Shown: positions 1 to 39,273 of the stretch, piece by piece
Position numbering within the stretch: position 1 is the first letter of the stretch
Layout of the letters: each line of letters begins with the position of its first letter
NCBI GenBank assembly: GCA_033675545.1
Contig: JAWDGP010004813.1
Location: 40,001-104,000, forward strand
Length of the DNA: 64,000 nucleotides
Direction of reading: 5' to 3'
DNA from: Elysia crispata
Lineage: Eukaryota > Mollusca > Gastropoda > Plakobranchidae
The notes under the pieces: generated by a model
Told to the model about the DNA's origin: nothing
Database searches by the model: none
The model's input: the letters and a program-made list of their open reading frames with translations, nothing else
Translations under genes and position numbers: made by a program

Positions 1-2298
1 ACATTTCAGTCATCTTATCAAACTACTGAAACAGATAGGATCATGTCAAGGATGTATGATGACAAGAAATCTAGCATAGGAGTTGACCCGCCGACATGGG
101 CGCCCCGTGCAACTCCAACTAGTTTCATATTCTCAGGGGAAAGATATACGGTGAGTAGACCAGTCTTTTAGGGGGAATAAATCTTACGCTCTATTTTCCT
201 TGTTTCTTTTTATATCTTTAACCAAGTAATCACCATCAGGACATTGCCCTCTGTTACATCATTGAATTCTTAACCGAGAGATTTATAACAATAACATGCG
301 CACTAAAGAGTGGAAAGTTTAGGGCCTTGTCGCTTGAAATATAGATCTATCGCCGTTCACATTTTATAGCCCAGTGCTCTGGCTTGAACGCCTCGGGTGC
401 CTCTCGGATGTTCGCTGATAGTCTCCTCCATTGTGTTCTATCTTCTGTTATTAACCTCACCTGAAATATTTTTAAAAAAAAATAGCGTTTACAAATTTTA
501 TTTCAAGTCAGTGCGTTATGAACCTGTAAGTTTTTCTGCATAAGATTTTCTTGGGAAGTTTAAGGGACTGAAAAACAGATATAAAAACAGTTACTGAAAG
601 TCTCTAAAAGCATGTAAATTTATGTCAAAGACAAAATTTAAATGAAGTCCCATAGGTCCGTTATCAGTTTTAAACCCTTAGGTTGTTTACAAGACCGTCC
701 CGACTCAAGCCGTTGTCCGAGAAAAAAAAATCTGATCGATAGCTACAGCTGCATAAATCGGCGCCTACACTGGCTCTTTCAATACACCAAGAAGTTGACC
801 TCAGGGTCGTGACGTGCTGATGCTTGTGCTCTAATGTCTCAGAGACGCGGAGGAAATTCTGTATTTTCTTTGATACCTATAGATTATACAGCTGGCCTGG
901 TTTCCGAGAGGATTGCCTAACTACTTTTTCTTGTCAAACCCAGGTGTTCCTAAAGGCTTGATAAGTCATATAATCATGTAAGCTTCCGAATCCGTTTATT
1001 TTACGGTAGGACTTCGATAGTTTAAAGAGAATTCAACTTCATGCCCGAGTGTGTTAACCAGGGATAGAACCTGGGGCCTCCTCGCTATAAACCCGACGCA
1101 ATGTCGACTGATCTAACTAGGCCGTGCTGTCTATGTTAGTACATGAGCTTTGGTGCTTTAGTTTGACCGTGATTATTCTTAACAACTTTTTAACCTTATT
1201 TTATCATAATGGTAACTGTTTATAAAACAATTATCAGTGCAATCTTACCACCAATGCAATGTTATAAACAGAACGATATGATGATTTGGTTTATCCATCT
1301 TTCTGTCTCACTATAGAACACGACTTTTGACTCTAAAACACCTGAGTCATCGAGAATATTTGATACCGAGAAGTTATTTTACCACTTCCCTCTAAAAAAA
1401 CCGTTTGTCATTGGTTTATCGCTAATCATTTCACAACAGCAGCAGCAAAATCGCCTCAAGATAAGCTTGCACTATTTTGAGGGAAAAGATGAAAGGCGCT
1501 GTAATACATTATTTGTAACAGCCAGGTCATAATGCAAAGAATGAGCCTAGTCGTCCATCACATGCAAGGTCTCTCGGAGTAATGCTGCAATATACATGTA
1601 TAAATTATTGAATAATTTTCTCAAGTTCTCAGCCCTTGCTTCCAACGTCACTGCCTATTGTAATACTTTCCCTGATCTAACCATTTTCATCTCGCTCTCG
1701 ATTTATATTTGATATGTACTTTAATAAGAATATCAAGAAAACTATATGAAAAGTGAATTTGAAAAAACGAATGAGTTTATATAAAAATTTTAAAATCAGC
1801 CTTACTGTATTGTTCCGTGGTTAAGATTTAAAGTTTTCTAAATTTCCCTAAAAAAATGTCGGTCGGAGACGGTGGCTCTCCGTCAAGCCAAGGCTTGGGT
1901 TGATTAGATGAGACCTTACCCCAACACTAAATATCCCAGAAAGGATCGCATCTAGATCATCTTTATTGTCAGCCTTTAGTTCTACGGTGTGAACTTATCT
2001 GTTACCCTATAAACAAACATTGAAAAAAAAAAACAAACATACTCTGTTCCAGCGACAAGATGCCGCAGTGCGCATAGAACCCCAAAATCAAGTGATCGTT
2101 GTAAATCAAATAGATCCGCAAGAGATTGTCAACTCCTCTATGCTTATATCTTTGATATCCATACTTTTCTGTTGGCCGTTAGGGGTCTTTGCTACAGTGA
2201 AGGCATTTCAGGTAAGGGATTTGTTTTAATGTCTATCAGTGTGAACGGCAATTTGTCTTGATGTCTTTCTGTAACTTTCTCCCTCCCTCCCTCTATCT

Positions 2299-2393
<95 letters not shown>

Positions 2394-2603
2394 CTGTATC
2401 TCTCAGAAGAAGAAGAAGAAGAAGAAGAAGAAGAAGAAGAAGAAGAAGAAGAAAAACAATAACAACATTAAGAAAAATAGAAGAGTAGTAAGAAGCAAGA
2501 GAAGGAGAAGGAACACGAAGAGGATAAAAGGGAGGAGATAGAGGGGCCAATGAGAGGAAGGAAATTATGTGAAAGGAGAAAGAGAAAGAGCAGACAGGGA
2601 CAT

Positions 2604-2664
<61 letters not shown>

Positions 2665-3261
2665 GTAGTATGTGCAAATTAAGATAACGAATTGTTTTAT
2701 GAGTTCAAAATTTGAATTATACATTCGTCACTTATAAATATGTAAATACTTATAACTTTCATAACATGCAGTGGAGGACAAAATATTTCTTAGATTGGAA
2801 AATATAACAATCACAAAATTAATATCGCTTATGTTTTAAATTGAGGGGCATTCTGCTTTTATCTGAGTTTTAATTTTTTTTTTTTTTTTTAATTTTGTAT
2901 TTTTTTTGTGGGTTTTTTTTTGTGTGTGTTTTTTGTTTTTTTTTTAGACTCGTAGAATGGCATTCCATTTACGGCTGTACATAACAAATACAACTCACAA
3001 TACTCTGACTTTCATATGATCCTAAAGCATGCAATTCTCTTATCTTACTAGGCAAGAGCTTTTCACAAACTGGGAGACTTCCAGAGAGCTATCAAGGCCT
3101 CCTCGGCGGCCAGAAGTTACGCATTGGCAGCTGTCACTATAGGTCTGCTGCTTTGGTCCGTCGCTGTGGTGATAAACACCATTTTTCTCGTTGGCGGCTA
3201 CCACATACTCCATGAACACCGGACGGTCGGTGCAAACTTTCACAATCGAACGAATGGATAA
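1..3261 (+). CDS. CD225/dispanin family transmembrane protein (3' three exons, 5' partial)
   Basis: Visible coding exons are 1-150, 2053-2211 and 3052-3261. Donors are GTGAGT and GTAAGG, acceptors end in TTCCAG and ACTAG, and every junction is phase 0, giving 172 residues to a TAA stop. The second exon carries a hydrophobic segment with the family signature FCWPLGVFATVKAF. The third continues with the GD loop (KLGDFQRAIKASSAARSY) and a second hydrophobic segment (about 25 residues) followed by a short polar tail. The order is that of the CD225 domain: intramembrane helix, conserved loop with Gly-Asp, transmembrane helix. The family includes IFITM, PRRT and SYNDIG1 proteins, which act in plasma or endosomal membranes. 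Which subgroup this belongs to cannot be said. The N-terminal exon is polar, with Pro, Ser and Thr. The upstream exon(s) and start codon lie outside the window, and the visible first exon could begin at base 10 after a TTTCAG acceptor. Confidence 0.85.
347..470 (-). mobile_element. LINE-like open reading frame tail (remnant)
   Basis: Read on the minus strand this stretch encodes a charged tail containing EDRTQWRRLSANIREAPEAF and ends in a TAG stop. The pattern DR..WR.L near a C-terminus is common in non-LTR retrotransposon ORF2 proteins. Only about 40 residues remain, inside intron 1 of the dispanin gene. The clade cannot be assigned. Confidence 0.3.
1040..1135 (-). mobile_element. tRNA-derived SINE-like head
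   Basis: On the minus strand a tRNA-like block has an A-box-like TAGTTAGATCAGTCG (1118-1104) and, some 30 bases on, a B-box-like GGTTCTATCCC (1071-1061). It does not close into a full tRNA cloverleaf, so it is read as a SINE head, not a tRNA gene. It lies in dispanin intron 1. Confidence 0.4.
2301..2660. repeat. Compound microsatellite CT / GAA / GA in dispanin intron 2
   Basis: A (CT)n run of about 90 bases is followed at once by (GAA)n of about 50 bases, a purine-rich spacer, and (GA)n from about 2611. The open frames through it on both strands (Ser-Leu, Arg-Glu and Arg runs) are repeat translations, not genes. Confidence 0.95.
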
Positions 3262-3606
3262 GAAAAAAAAAAAAAAAAAAGACAGTCCTTATACCTTTTC
3301 AAATACTAATTCTGCCATCTCTCACCGGGGTGGCACAGAGGATGTTACCACTTCGTATTAGGATATTTTTTATTCATGTCAGTACTATCTTTTTTATTTT
3401 TATTTTTTTCCGTGAATGTTAGTTTTGGCTCTCATTTGAAAATCAGGTATAAATCTGGCCTATGAATGTTAAAACTTTGTATAGGATAATTCTAATTCTT
3501 GTCAGTGATATCTTTTTTTTTAAATGCTAGGTTTGGCACTCATTTGAAAAAAATCAGGCATAAACTTGCCCTATGAATGTTACTATTTTGTATTAGGACA
3601 ATTCTA

Positions 3607-3612
3607 AATAAA
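3607..3612 (+). promoter_or_regulatory. Candidate polyadenylation signal of the dispanin gene
   Basis: AATAAA about 350 bases after the stop codon. It is the first canonical hexamer downstream on this strand that I found. It sits at the start of an inserted inverted repeat, so its use is uncertain. Confidence 0.3.
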
Positions 3613-3698
3613 AAGCAAAAACACCACACTTGGAGGATAGCTTGGTAATTACAAAGGATCCAAATGGACGCGTGTGTGCCCATAAATAGTATAATACA

Positions 3699-3855
3699 GG
3701 GTCTAAAAGGAAAAAGGCACCTAACTATATAGCTGCGGAACAAAAAAGGAAATAACAAAACTATTATCAATTCTTTTATATGTTGAATTGTTAATATTTT
3801 GATATTTCTTTTTTGTCCCGTACTTATAAAATTGTGTGCCTATTTCCTTTTAAAC
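3699..3855. repeat. Inverted repeat with about 54-bp arms, inserted in the tandem array
   Basis: Arm 3699-3755 and the reverse complement of arm 3802-3855 align with roughly 80% identity by eye, with a spacer of about 46 bases. A third copy of the same module lies at 19579-19632. The phrase TATTAGGA.AATT.TAA flanks it on both sides, either a target duplication or simply the tandem unit. Confidence 0.65.
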
Positions 3856-5423
3856 CTTATATTAGGATAATTTTAATTATTGCCGTTGACATCTTTTTTA
3901 AATGCTAGTTTTGGCTCTCATTTGAAAAATGAGGCATGAATCTGGCTTATGCATGTTACCACTTTATATTAGGATAATTTTAATTCTCGTCAGTACTATG
4001 CTAGTTTTGGTTCTCAAATGAAAAAAAAAAATTCTGCCAAAACATGACCTAGGAAAGTTACATTATTTACTGGTAATGGCTTACTTTAAGCTGGTTCCCG
4101 TATATGTCTCCTCGAGACGTATTTGAGGATGCTAATATTGTTGAGTTTTGTCGACCTGTCACGTATGAATGAAAAGAGAGCCAATTTCAAGAATTAAAAA
4201 AAGAAACAATGAAAAGAGTCTTAAATTTGACGTCTATATAAGCTTTCACACTTCAAACTCGGACTTAGAGAATCATTAAGTACCCAAAAGATCTTTAGTT
4301 CTTTTTTTTTTTAAATATGTTTTGTAAGAGAAATATGTCTGTAATCATGCCATGGTCTTTGTGTCACAATGGTAAAAATTGAGCCCCGATTCCACCCCAT
4401 GCAAGAAGGTAGCGTATTCTCATCTGTTAAGACCCTAGCTCTTACATTTTTAGACGTTCATTATCAGACTAAGAAGGTATCGAAAAAAAACGGATATTGG
4501 TGAGTTCGCTCACTTTGTTCTCATAATGCTGCGGACGTGTTGTCGAAATTTTTTTTCCCTTTGTACATGAGTTTTCCAAAGAATGATGCAAGCTATTTTT
4601 TTTTTATTTGCATACTAACAACGTATTTAGTTTGCTTCCTTAGTTCGATCACCAACTAATTATCGACTACTATAATGAAATAAACGCACTTTGACTTAAA
4701 ATATTTCGCTTCGGTGTAGGTCACTAACTTTGGTAATTAATTTTTGTTTTCGTTTTATTTCAAATTTTTTTTTAAAATACTGTTTGCATGACAGATTCAG
4801 AATAATTTGGCTTCATAAGTGGAGCAGCGGGATACGCCAAGTAGCTATTGTAGTGTCAAAAAATAACCACAGATTGCGATATTTTAGCTTTTACCCTAAA
4901 GCGAAAAAAAAAAGGGGGGGGGGGGGAGGGGGGGAGGTCATGCATGAGGAGCTTGTAAAAGCCAATATTTTAATATTTTTTTTTTATCATTAATGAAACC
5001 TAAAACACAATCTGAAAGGTGCAGAAAGTAGATCAGTCGTCACTATTTCCCGATTGAAAAATTTTCCGAGTAAAAATCCGAAGGTAAGTCAAGGTTTTAA
5101 TATCTGACGTCTAATTTTGGATCATTATGTTTATCACCTATCTGCGTTGTGATTTCTACATCGGCATTAAATATCGCAAGCATTCAACTTATTTGGTTCT
5201 GAATCTGGATTGGAAAACAATTAAGGCTAGGTCTCATCTAGATATTGATATAATCTAAACCGAATTTAAATTTGTAAGAATGTTTGAATTAAAAAAAAAG
5301 TATTTTGACCCAAGATCAAGATGTTGATGTTAAATCTTAATTTTAATACATTTTAGTTTACTGGCTTATAAAAATAGAGCTGTTTCGATGGTATTGAGGA
5401 GACGGCGCATGCTTCAAAAATAG

Positions 5424-5726
<303 letters not shown>

Positions 5727-7009
5727 CATACAAAAATAATCCTTGCAACCTCACGACTGTCTTGGACACCAACACCCGAGAAAGGTTTCTGCGGATATCA
5801 GGGCGGACGCTATTATCCCACGGTCTCCCGTGCTCCATGGTCTCCAATATCATTTGAGAATTAATTTTGAAAACAAAAATTGACAACGATTACAGGAAAT
5901 AGAAAGAAAACACAGGATGGAAAACCCGTTTTAAAAAAATTAGTACAACATTTACATTAATTGTAAAATTTTTCCTGAGATTTATTATTCTGTCGCTTGC
6001 CAGTTTACCCAATGCATACGCTAAATTACTCCTTCAAGAAAGTAACATCTTAAAGTAGCTCATTCTGTTAACTGTATTACTTCTAGTTCTCATAAAAATC
6101 ATGGCCAGTTTAACTCAATCTGCTCAGATTGAGTTTGTGAAACTGCCTGACATGAAAAAAAACAAAACGACTAAGATCTAGCAATTTTAAGCTTCATCAA
6201 GAATTTGGATCGATACTCATTTTACAAAATTTATGTATTTGCCATTTTCATCAGGATTTAGGTCCCAGGTCAATATATTTAGAGCATATCATCTCAGCAG
6301 CAGCAATTGCCCACACAGCCTTTCACTCACTTCAATATTTAGATTTTCCTAAAGCAAAAAGGAAAATGAGATTTCAATTGTTTACCAACACAAATAATCT
6401 TTGCAACATCTTTACATTTAAAGATTACAGTTCGTTCAATAGTTTTTAGCAGGAGAAGATCTTTTGGAAGCAAAATAATCCAAGCCATAGCAATATTGGT
6501 TAAACTGTAAGAATGATACTTTTACTAGAAGAATGATCAATGAACATTATTAATATCATTAATCCCTGATCCACATCCCAAAAGGTTGATTTGCTAATTT
6601 GATTTAAAGATTGGCCTTTCCGCATCTTTATTGGTGAGATTGTTTACCATTTCAAAACTGAGATAAAACTTGAAGTTGTAATGAAGCAAAAAAAAAAAAT
6701 GCACAACAATTAAACGAGCAACAAATTAATACATTTAAAACTTTTTGACTTTATCAAAGGAAGTAATATATCTCAATAACAACGCAAGTAGTATTTGATT
6801 GTTACTTCTCTTTGACAATTTCCTTATCACTGAAAGTCTTAGATAGTTGATCTAAATTTTGGCGGACAAATTCATCCTCAAGTGCTTTACTTTTTTACGG
6901 ACTGATGACCAAACCTTTAAAACAAAACAAAACAATAAAATAATGCTAATTTTTAACTGGTCAAGAAATATCGTGAGGTGATCCAATTAAAAAGGAGCAT
7001 GTCTTGTCT

Positions 7010-7011
<2 letters not shown>

Positions 7012-7067
<56 letters not shown>
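7012..7067. repeat. (TA)n microsatellite
   Basis: Uninterrupted TA dinucleotides, about 28 copies. Confidence 0.97.
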
Positions 7068-7070
<3 letters not shown>

Positions 7071-8179
7071 TTTGAGATACAAGCGCCTGTTAAAATTTTA
7101 CGGTGAATTGCCCACAACAAACAGGAAACAAAAATGATATAAAAGGGGTTATTCATTTTCTATAATGAAAAACTTATATATTTTTTTCAATGAAATGACA
7201 AAAAGTAAGTAACGTTATTGCTAAAATTGTTTTTCTATCTGACAGAATGCAGGTCATAAAAGCAGAAGCAAAGCTTTATTTCTTTAACTTTTTACAGAAA
7301 AGAACAGGAATGGGATTTTTTTTACTAAATATAAAAATATATGGAAACGAGGTCTATATTATTCCCATCTTAATATATCACACATACACACATCAACTCT
7401 TAGTTACAATCAAGGAAAACAAATTTTCTTGAACAATACAGCGTTTAGGAGAGAAGGCATTAGAAAAAAAAAATAGAAATTTAAAAAAGAATGCAAATTT
7501 GTTCTTCATTACTAATGCAAAATGTATTGCCATTGCATTTATAATCTCATGCTTTTTAACCCCCCCTCCCCCCCCCTCTTCCATCCCCTATGCCACCCAA
7601 TGTCTTTTAAATTCGTTCTTGAATAATTAAATTCATTTCACAATGAAATCCTCATGGTTAAATAAAATAAAAGCCAACTGAAGTCAAAGATTAAATTAAA
7701 ACTGCGATTTACATCAAAAGAATATTTATCACTTTAAAAAATGCTGCTTGATATTGCAAATTTTCACAGCCAAGCAAATTAAAAAGATATTCCGAATATT
7801 CCCAACAGCCACTCTTTTGTTAACCCCGAAGAAGCTTATGGCGAATGCTAGAGGACCCAGTCGCATTAAATCTCCCCAGTTTTACTTGTAATAGTGAGAT
7901 GTTTTAGATGGACTGGTTTATTTGTTTATTTCAAGAAATATCTATGGAAATAGGGTGTAATTAAAAAAAAAAAAAACAATTTATGAATTTTAAAAAAAAT
8001 TGAGACAAAATCCAAAAACGGGGGTGAAGGATTTCAATCCTGAATTTCCGGTACATAGGCACTCTCAAGATCGATTTATTTGATTTATTTCTTTGTTTTG
8101 AAGAAGTAGAGTGTATTGTAATAAAGTTAAAAAAAAATGAAAAAAAAATTTTAAAAAGGGGTGAAGAGAGGGGGAGGGG

Positions 8180-8181
<2 letters not shown>

Positions 8182-8219
<38 letters not shown>

Positions 8220-8240
8220 GAGTGTGTGTGTGTGTGTGTT
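8182..8240. repeat. (GA)n-(GT)n compound microsatellite
   Basis: About 17 GA repeats pass into about 10 GT repeats. Confidence 0.95.
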
Positions 8241-8469
8241 GTATTCACTTTCACCACCATGAGTAAAATAATTTATTTTAATTTTCTTTTTTAAATAACA
8301 AAAGATCTAGTTAATTGCTCTCGTGAGATCTCCTCTTTCATACCTCCTCTGTCATAGACGATTTACTCGTGAATGAAATCGATTGGCAACTTTTTGATTA
8401 TTCATCCCACACATTTAAAGTATCATTTGATGGATAGATTTATAAATCTCCATCACTCCGTGACATTAA

Positions 8470-8830
8470 CAAGATGTCACAGACGGTGTGGTTCTTGTCG
8501 GCCCACTGGCTGGGCGCCACAATCCCAAAACACTCGCCTGGTTTAATTATGTTGACGTCACATCTTTTGTTCCGCCTCGCAGCCATTTTTATTGTATTTG
8601 GCGCGTGCAGATCTGAAGCTCTTGTTCGTTTGAAGTCTCCCAAGTTTATCCGAGGGATCGATTTGGTTAATCTAGACAGTTTTCAGAAACCGGAGCCCAT
8701 AAGCAAGTGCCAGCGGCTGCAGAAATAAACAGCCCGCTCTAGTCCTGCAACGAGGAGGCGAGAGTTGTCTCCATAGCTCGCGGCAAGCAGTTGCGGATTG
8801 CGGAGGTGCCTTGGCGTACCCGCACTTTAC
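8470..8830 (+). promoter_or_regulatory. CpG-richer patch with a CRE palindrome, possible lectin-gene promoter or 5' exon
   Basis: This block is visibly richer in G, C and CpG than its surroundings and contains a perfect TGACGTCA at 8553-8560. The first coding exon of the lectin-like gene (11551) is preceded by a good acceptor, so an upstream non-coding exon is expected. This is the most promoter-like place between the two genes. An 84-codon open frame at 8474-8728 resembles nothing I know and may be chance. Assignment is inference. Confidence 0.3.
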
Positions 8831-9040
8831 TATACTCAAAAGTAAAATTCTTCGTCAAATGCTGTCATTTTTAATGTAGTGGTTTCTATTGTTTAACGCC
8901 CGCTTTGTTGATCTTAGTTCTGTTCACAGAGTCTGATTCAACGCGAACGAGTTGACTGTTTTGGATTTAACGGGGGTTCACATCTTCTGCGATTCCTCGG
9001 TGAATAGTGATTAAACAAAAATAATAGTAAAAATAATTAA

Positions 9041-9510
<470 letters not shown>

Positions 9511-11536
9511 AATAGTAATAATAGTTTTAATAGGAGCGATTTTTTTTCTTCAAAGATGTATTATAAAATTTGTGAGTTTTTGTACCTAGCATCATAGCAA
9601 TATCTCTCAAGTTTATTCTTTACCATTACATTAAATATACTGCTGATAAAACTAAAATATTTACCCACCAGGTTGCATAATTTTTTTGTTTACTTTTGAA
9701 TATTATTTATAGTATTCTAGTCTAGTTTCTAGACAATTCTACTGAACAAAAATCGAGATCTGCATAAGGTATAAAAAGAAGAGCTCCGCCAGATCTGGAT
9801 CTTGGTTTTAATCACACAATTTCTATTTCAGCAAATCAAGGAACCAAGGTTTTAGTAGTAGATTATTTATAATGATTTATAAGAACTATTGATCTGATTT
9901 AGGTATATATTTTTGTTTTCTATTTTGAACGGGTCTCTAAAGCGAAAGATTATGCTGTGATGAGAAGATTTAGATCTAGATTTTGTTTATAGATTATATC
10001 TGATCTTTGTCTTTGTAAAGGGGCAAACATTTTTCGATTCCGATGGAGAAAACACAAATTTATGAAAAGGAATGCTTTCCTTTTTAAATAGAAAATCGTG
10101 TTTGTGCTGTTACAGTCATATCATAACATGTGTTATGATGTAGCAGTATTATAAGAGGAAAGTCGGCAGATTATATTTTTCATTTTCCATGTCTTACAGT
10201 AAGACTTAGCTTTTAACTATCAGTGTGTACGTTCATTGCAGTCATTAAAATCATACATGGCCTCTCTCAGTCCTATGATTCAAAAAAGGGGGAAAAAGAA
10301 GAAAAAAGCTCTGTAAATGCCGTTTTGAAACTGAGTGGCTTCTGAATTTTCAAAATTTATCAGAACATGATGCAGCAGCAAATGTCATAAAATTTCCAGC
10401 TTAGTCATAGCAGTAAATAACAAAAAATACTTTTTTGGCATAAAAATATATATATTATAATTATATTTGTCTCTTGGTGAATATGGTAGTGGTAAATGTT
10501 AATTATTTATCATTAGCATAAGTAAAGTATCTTCGTAAATTTCTTTAATACTAAACACTATTTTTATAGTATGATCCAACTTGTGCACATTATCTTTTGT
10601 GTATCGTCGATTTTGACACCTCTACAGATTATTTTTCACTCAACCAAAATCTGCTATATGAGTTTAGGGCCATTTTTTCGACCTCACCCTATCTTTACTA
10701 AGACCTGTTCGCGAAAAGGGTAAAAAAAAAACTAGACGAACTAATCTCTTATTCGAAAATACATTTCCCCTTGTCTTTTTTTTTAATAAGAGCTGCAGGG
10801 CCTTTAGCGCAGGTTCGCTTGGTGTTCTAAAAAAAGATCTGATTTAATATTGTAGTGGATATACGATATCAAAGAAAAAGTCAATCCTCTTTCGATAATA
10901 TGTATGTATTATCTTACAGTTTTACTGACTTTCATCGATCATCTTCCAACTTTCGCGCATCGTCTACAGGTTTATCTGTGCATGGCAATTGCCAGTTTTA
11001 ATTATAAGTATAGAATCTTTAATATTTCTGCCAGATATGAATTGTTTGTTTATACAAATTTCGTTCCCAGTGTCCTCTATAAGGTAAGAAATCAGCTGAT
11101 GTACTGTACTTTCCAAATCTATTGTAAGTTTCTTTTAAAGGCTTATTTGAAGGCTATGAACCCGCGCCAAAAGTGCCAAGTGGAAATAAGAATAGCCAGT
11201 TTAGTATATTCCGAATCTATTTATAGATTCTTTAAGCTCTTTTTTACTAGAATTCATAGCCCTCTAATGAAAGTTTAAAAGAATCTCGAAATAGATTCAA
11301 GAAGTTCAGAGCAGTAGCTGATTTTCTATCGTATAGCAGACACTATAAACGAAATTTGTTAAACAAACAATTTACATCAGTTCATTTTTTTAAATGTTCA
11401 TAGCTGCGCAATTATTTAAACCTATGCATTAATAAGAATTTTCTCAGGATCTTTAAATAGATTTAAATTTTACACATTAGTTTACCATTCTCATTTATTC
11501 TTTATCAAATTATTTCAATATTTCTTTTTCCTTCAG
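9511..11536. other. Non-coding DNA upstream of the first lectin coding exon
   Basis: AT-rich sequence with no recognisable repeat family. The open frame at 10904-11278 (124 residues, no known domain) lacks any codon or splice support. Confidence 0.5.
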
Positions 11537-11550
11537 AGTAGCCTGGAATC

Positions 11551-38668
<27,118 letters not shown>

Positions 38669-38727
38669 AGAGGGCTGTAGAAATGTTTCGACTGGGAGAA
38701 CAAAAGTTTTCACTTCAGAGATTCTGG

Positions 38728-38730
<3 letters not shown>

Positions 38731-38786
<56 letters not shown>
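38731..38786. repeat. (TA)n in the lectin 3' untranslated region
   Basis: About 28 TA copies starting roughly 60 bases after the stop codon. If transcribed it would form a strong AU hairpin. Confidence 0.95.
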
Positions 38787-38787
<1 letters not shown>

Positions 38788-39267
38788 CCTTATGAACAGA
38801 CACACATACATACACGCCGCGCCTACAAAAGATTATTTAACATAATTGTAAAAATACATGTAAATAATAGTTAACTAGAAAAAAAAATTAGCAGAAAGAT
38901 TTGATTTTTTTAAAATTAAGGATTGAATTTGTATTGCCACATTTCAAGCCAGAGTTTAATACATGGTGCTCAGTTTTAGTCCACTGCTACCAGAAAGGAA
39001 GCATTATAATCACTGTTGCAAAAACAGTTTAATTGTTACTCACAAAATGTGTTGAGTTGCATATTATCCTAATCAAGTCCTTTATATTTAAATCATGAAA
39101 AATATGAGCACAAAAGCAGATTGATGGTAGGCCAACAACAAGTACAAATTTTCTATTAAAATATAATTTCTATTATAATATTAATATTATAAAGACGGGC
39201 AATTGCCATTGTGTCCAATTTGTAGGCACATTATCTCTGCTGAACTTCAAAAAATTAACACAAAGGA

Positions 39268-39273
39268 TAATAA
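39268..39273 (+). promoter_or_regulatory. Candidate polyadenylation signal of the lectin gene
   Basis: AATAAA about 600 bases after the stop. It is a candidate only, as the region is AT-rich. Confidence 0.3.

Larger units (their letters stand above)
151..2052 (+). other. Dispanin intron 1
   Basis: Non-coding, GTGAGT to TTCCAG. It holds the LINE tail and SINE-like head listed separately. The rest is unique-looking AT-rich DNA with nothing else recognised. Confidence 0.7.
3358..4070. repeat. Diverged tandem repeat, unit about 115 bp
   Basis: About four to five units share phrases such as TTAGGATAATTTTAATT, GCTAGTTTTGGCTCTCATTT and CCTATGAATGTTAC. Unit starts lie near 3358, 3480, 3593, 3866 and 3966. 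The array is interrupted by the inverted repeat at 3699-3855. Confidence 0.75.

Noticed and set aside
1040-1135. Functional tRNA gene
   Set aside because: The A and B boxes are diverged and the acceptor and anticodon stems do not pair, so it is better read as a SINE head.
2258-2724. Open frames with Ser-Leu, Arg-Glu and poly-Arg runs on both strands
   Set aside because: Pure translation of the CT, GAA and GA microsatellites. The same reasoning applies to the homopolymer frames at 5353-5886, 9120-9512, 11897-12311, 15970-16275, 18036-18374, 19150-19541, 37806-38477, 41042-41628 and 43896-44302.
8474-8728. 84-codon frame starting MSQTVWFLSAHWLG, with a minus-strand frame overlapping
   Set aside because: No known domain, no splice fit to a neighbour, and overlapping frames on both strands. 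More likely 5' non-coding or promoter sequence.
10904-11278. 124-residue frame upstream of the lectin gene
   Set aside because: Hydrophobic and aromatic composition as expected from AT-rich DNA. No domain or exon signals.
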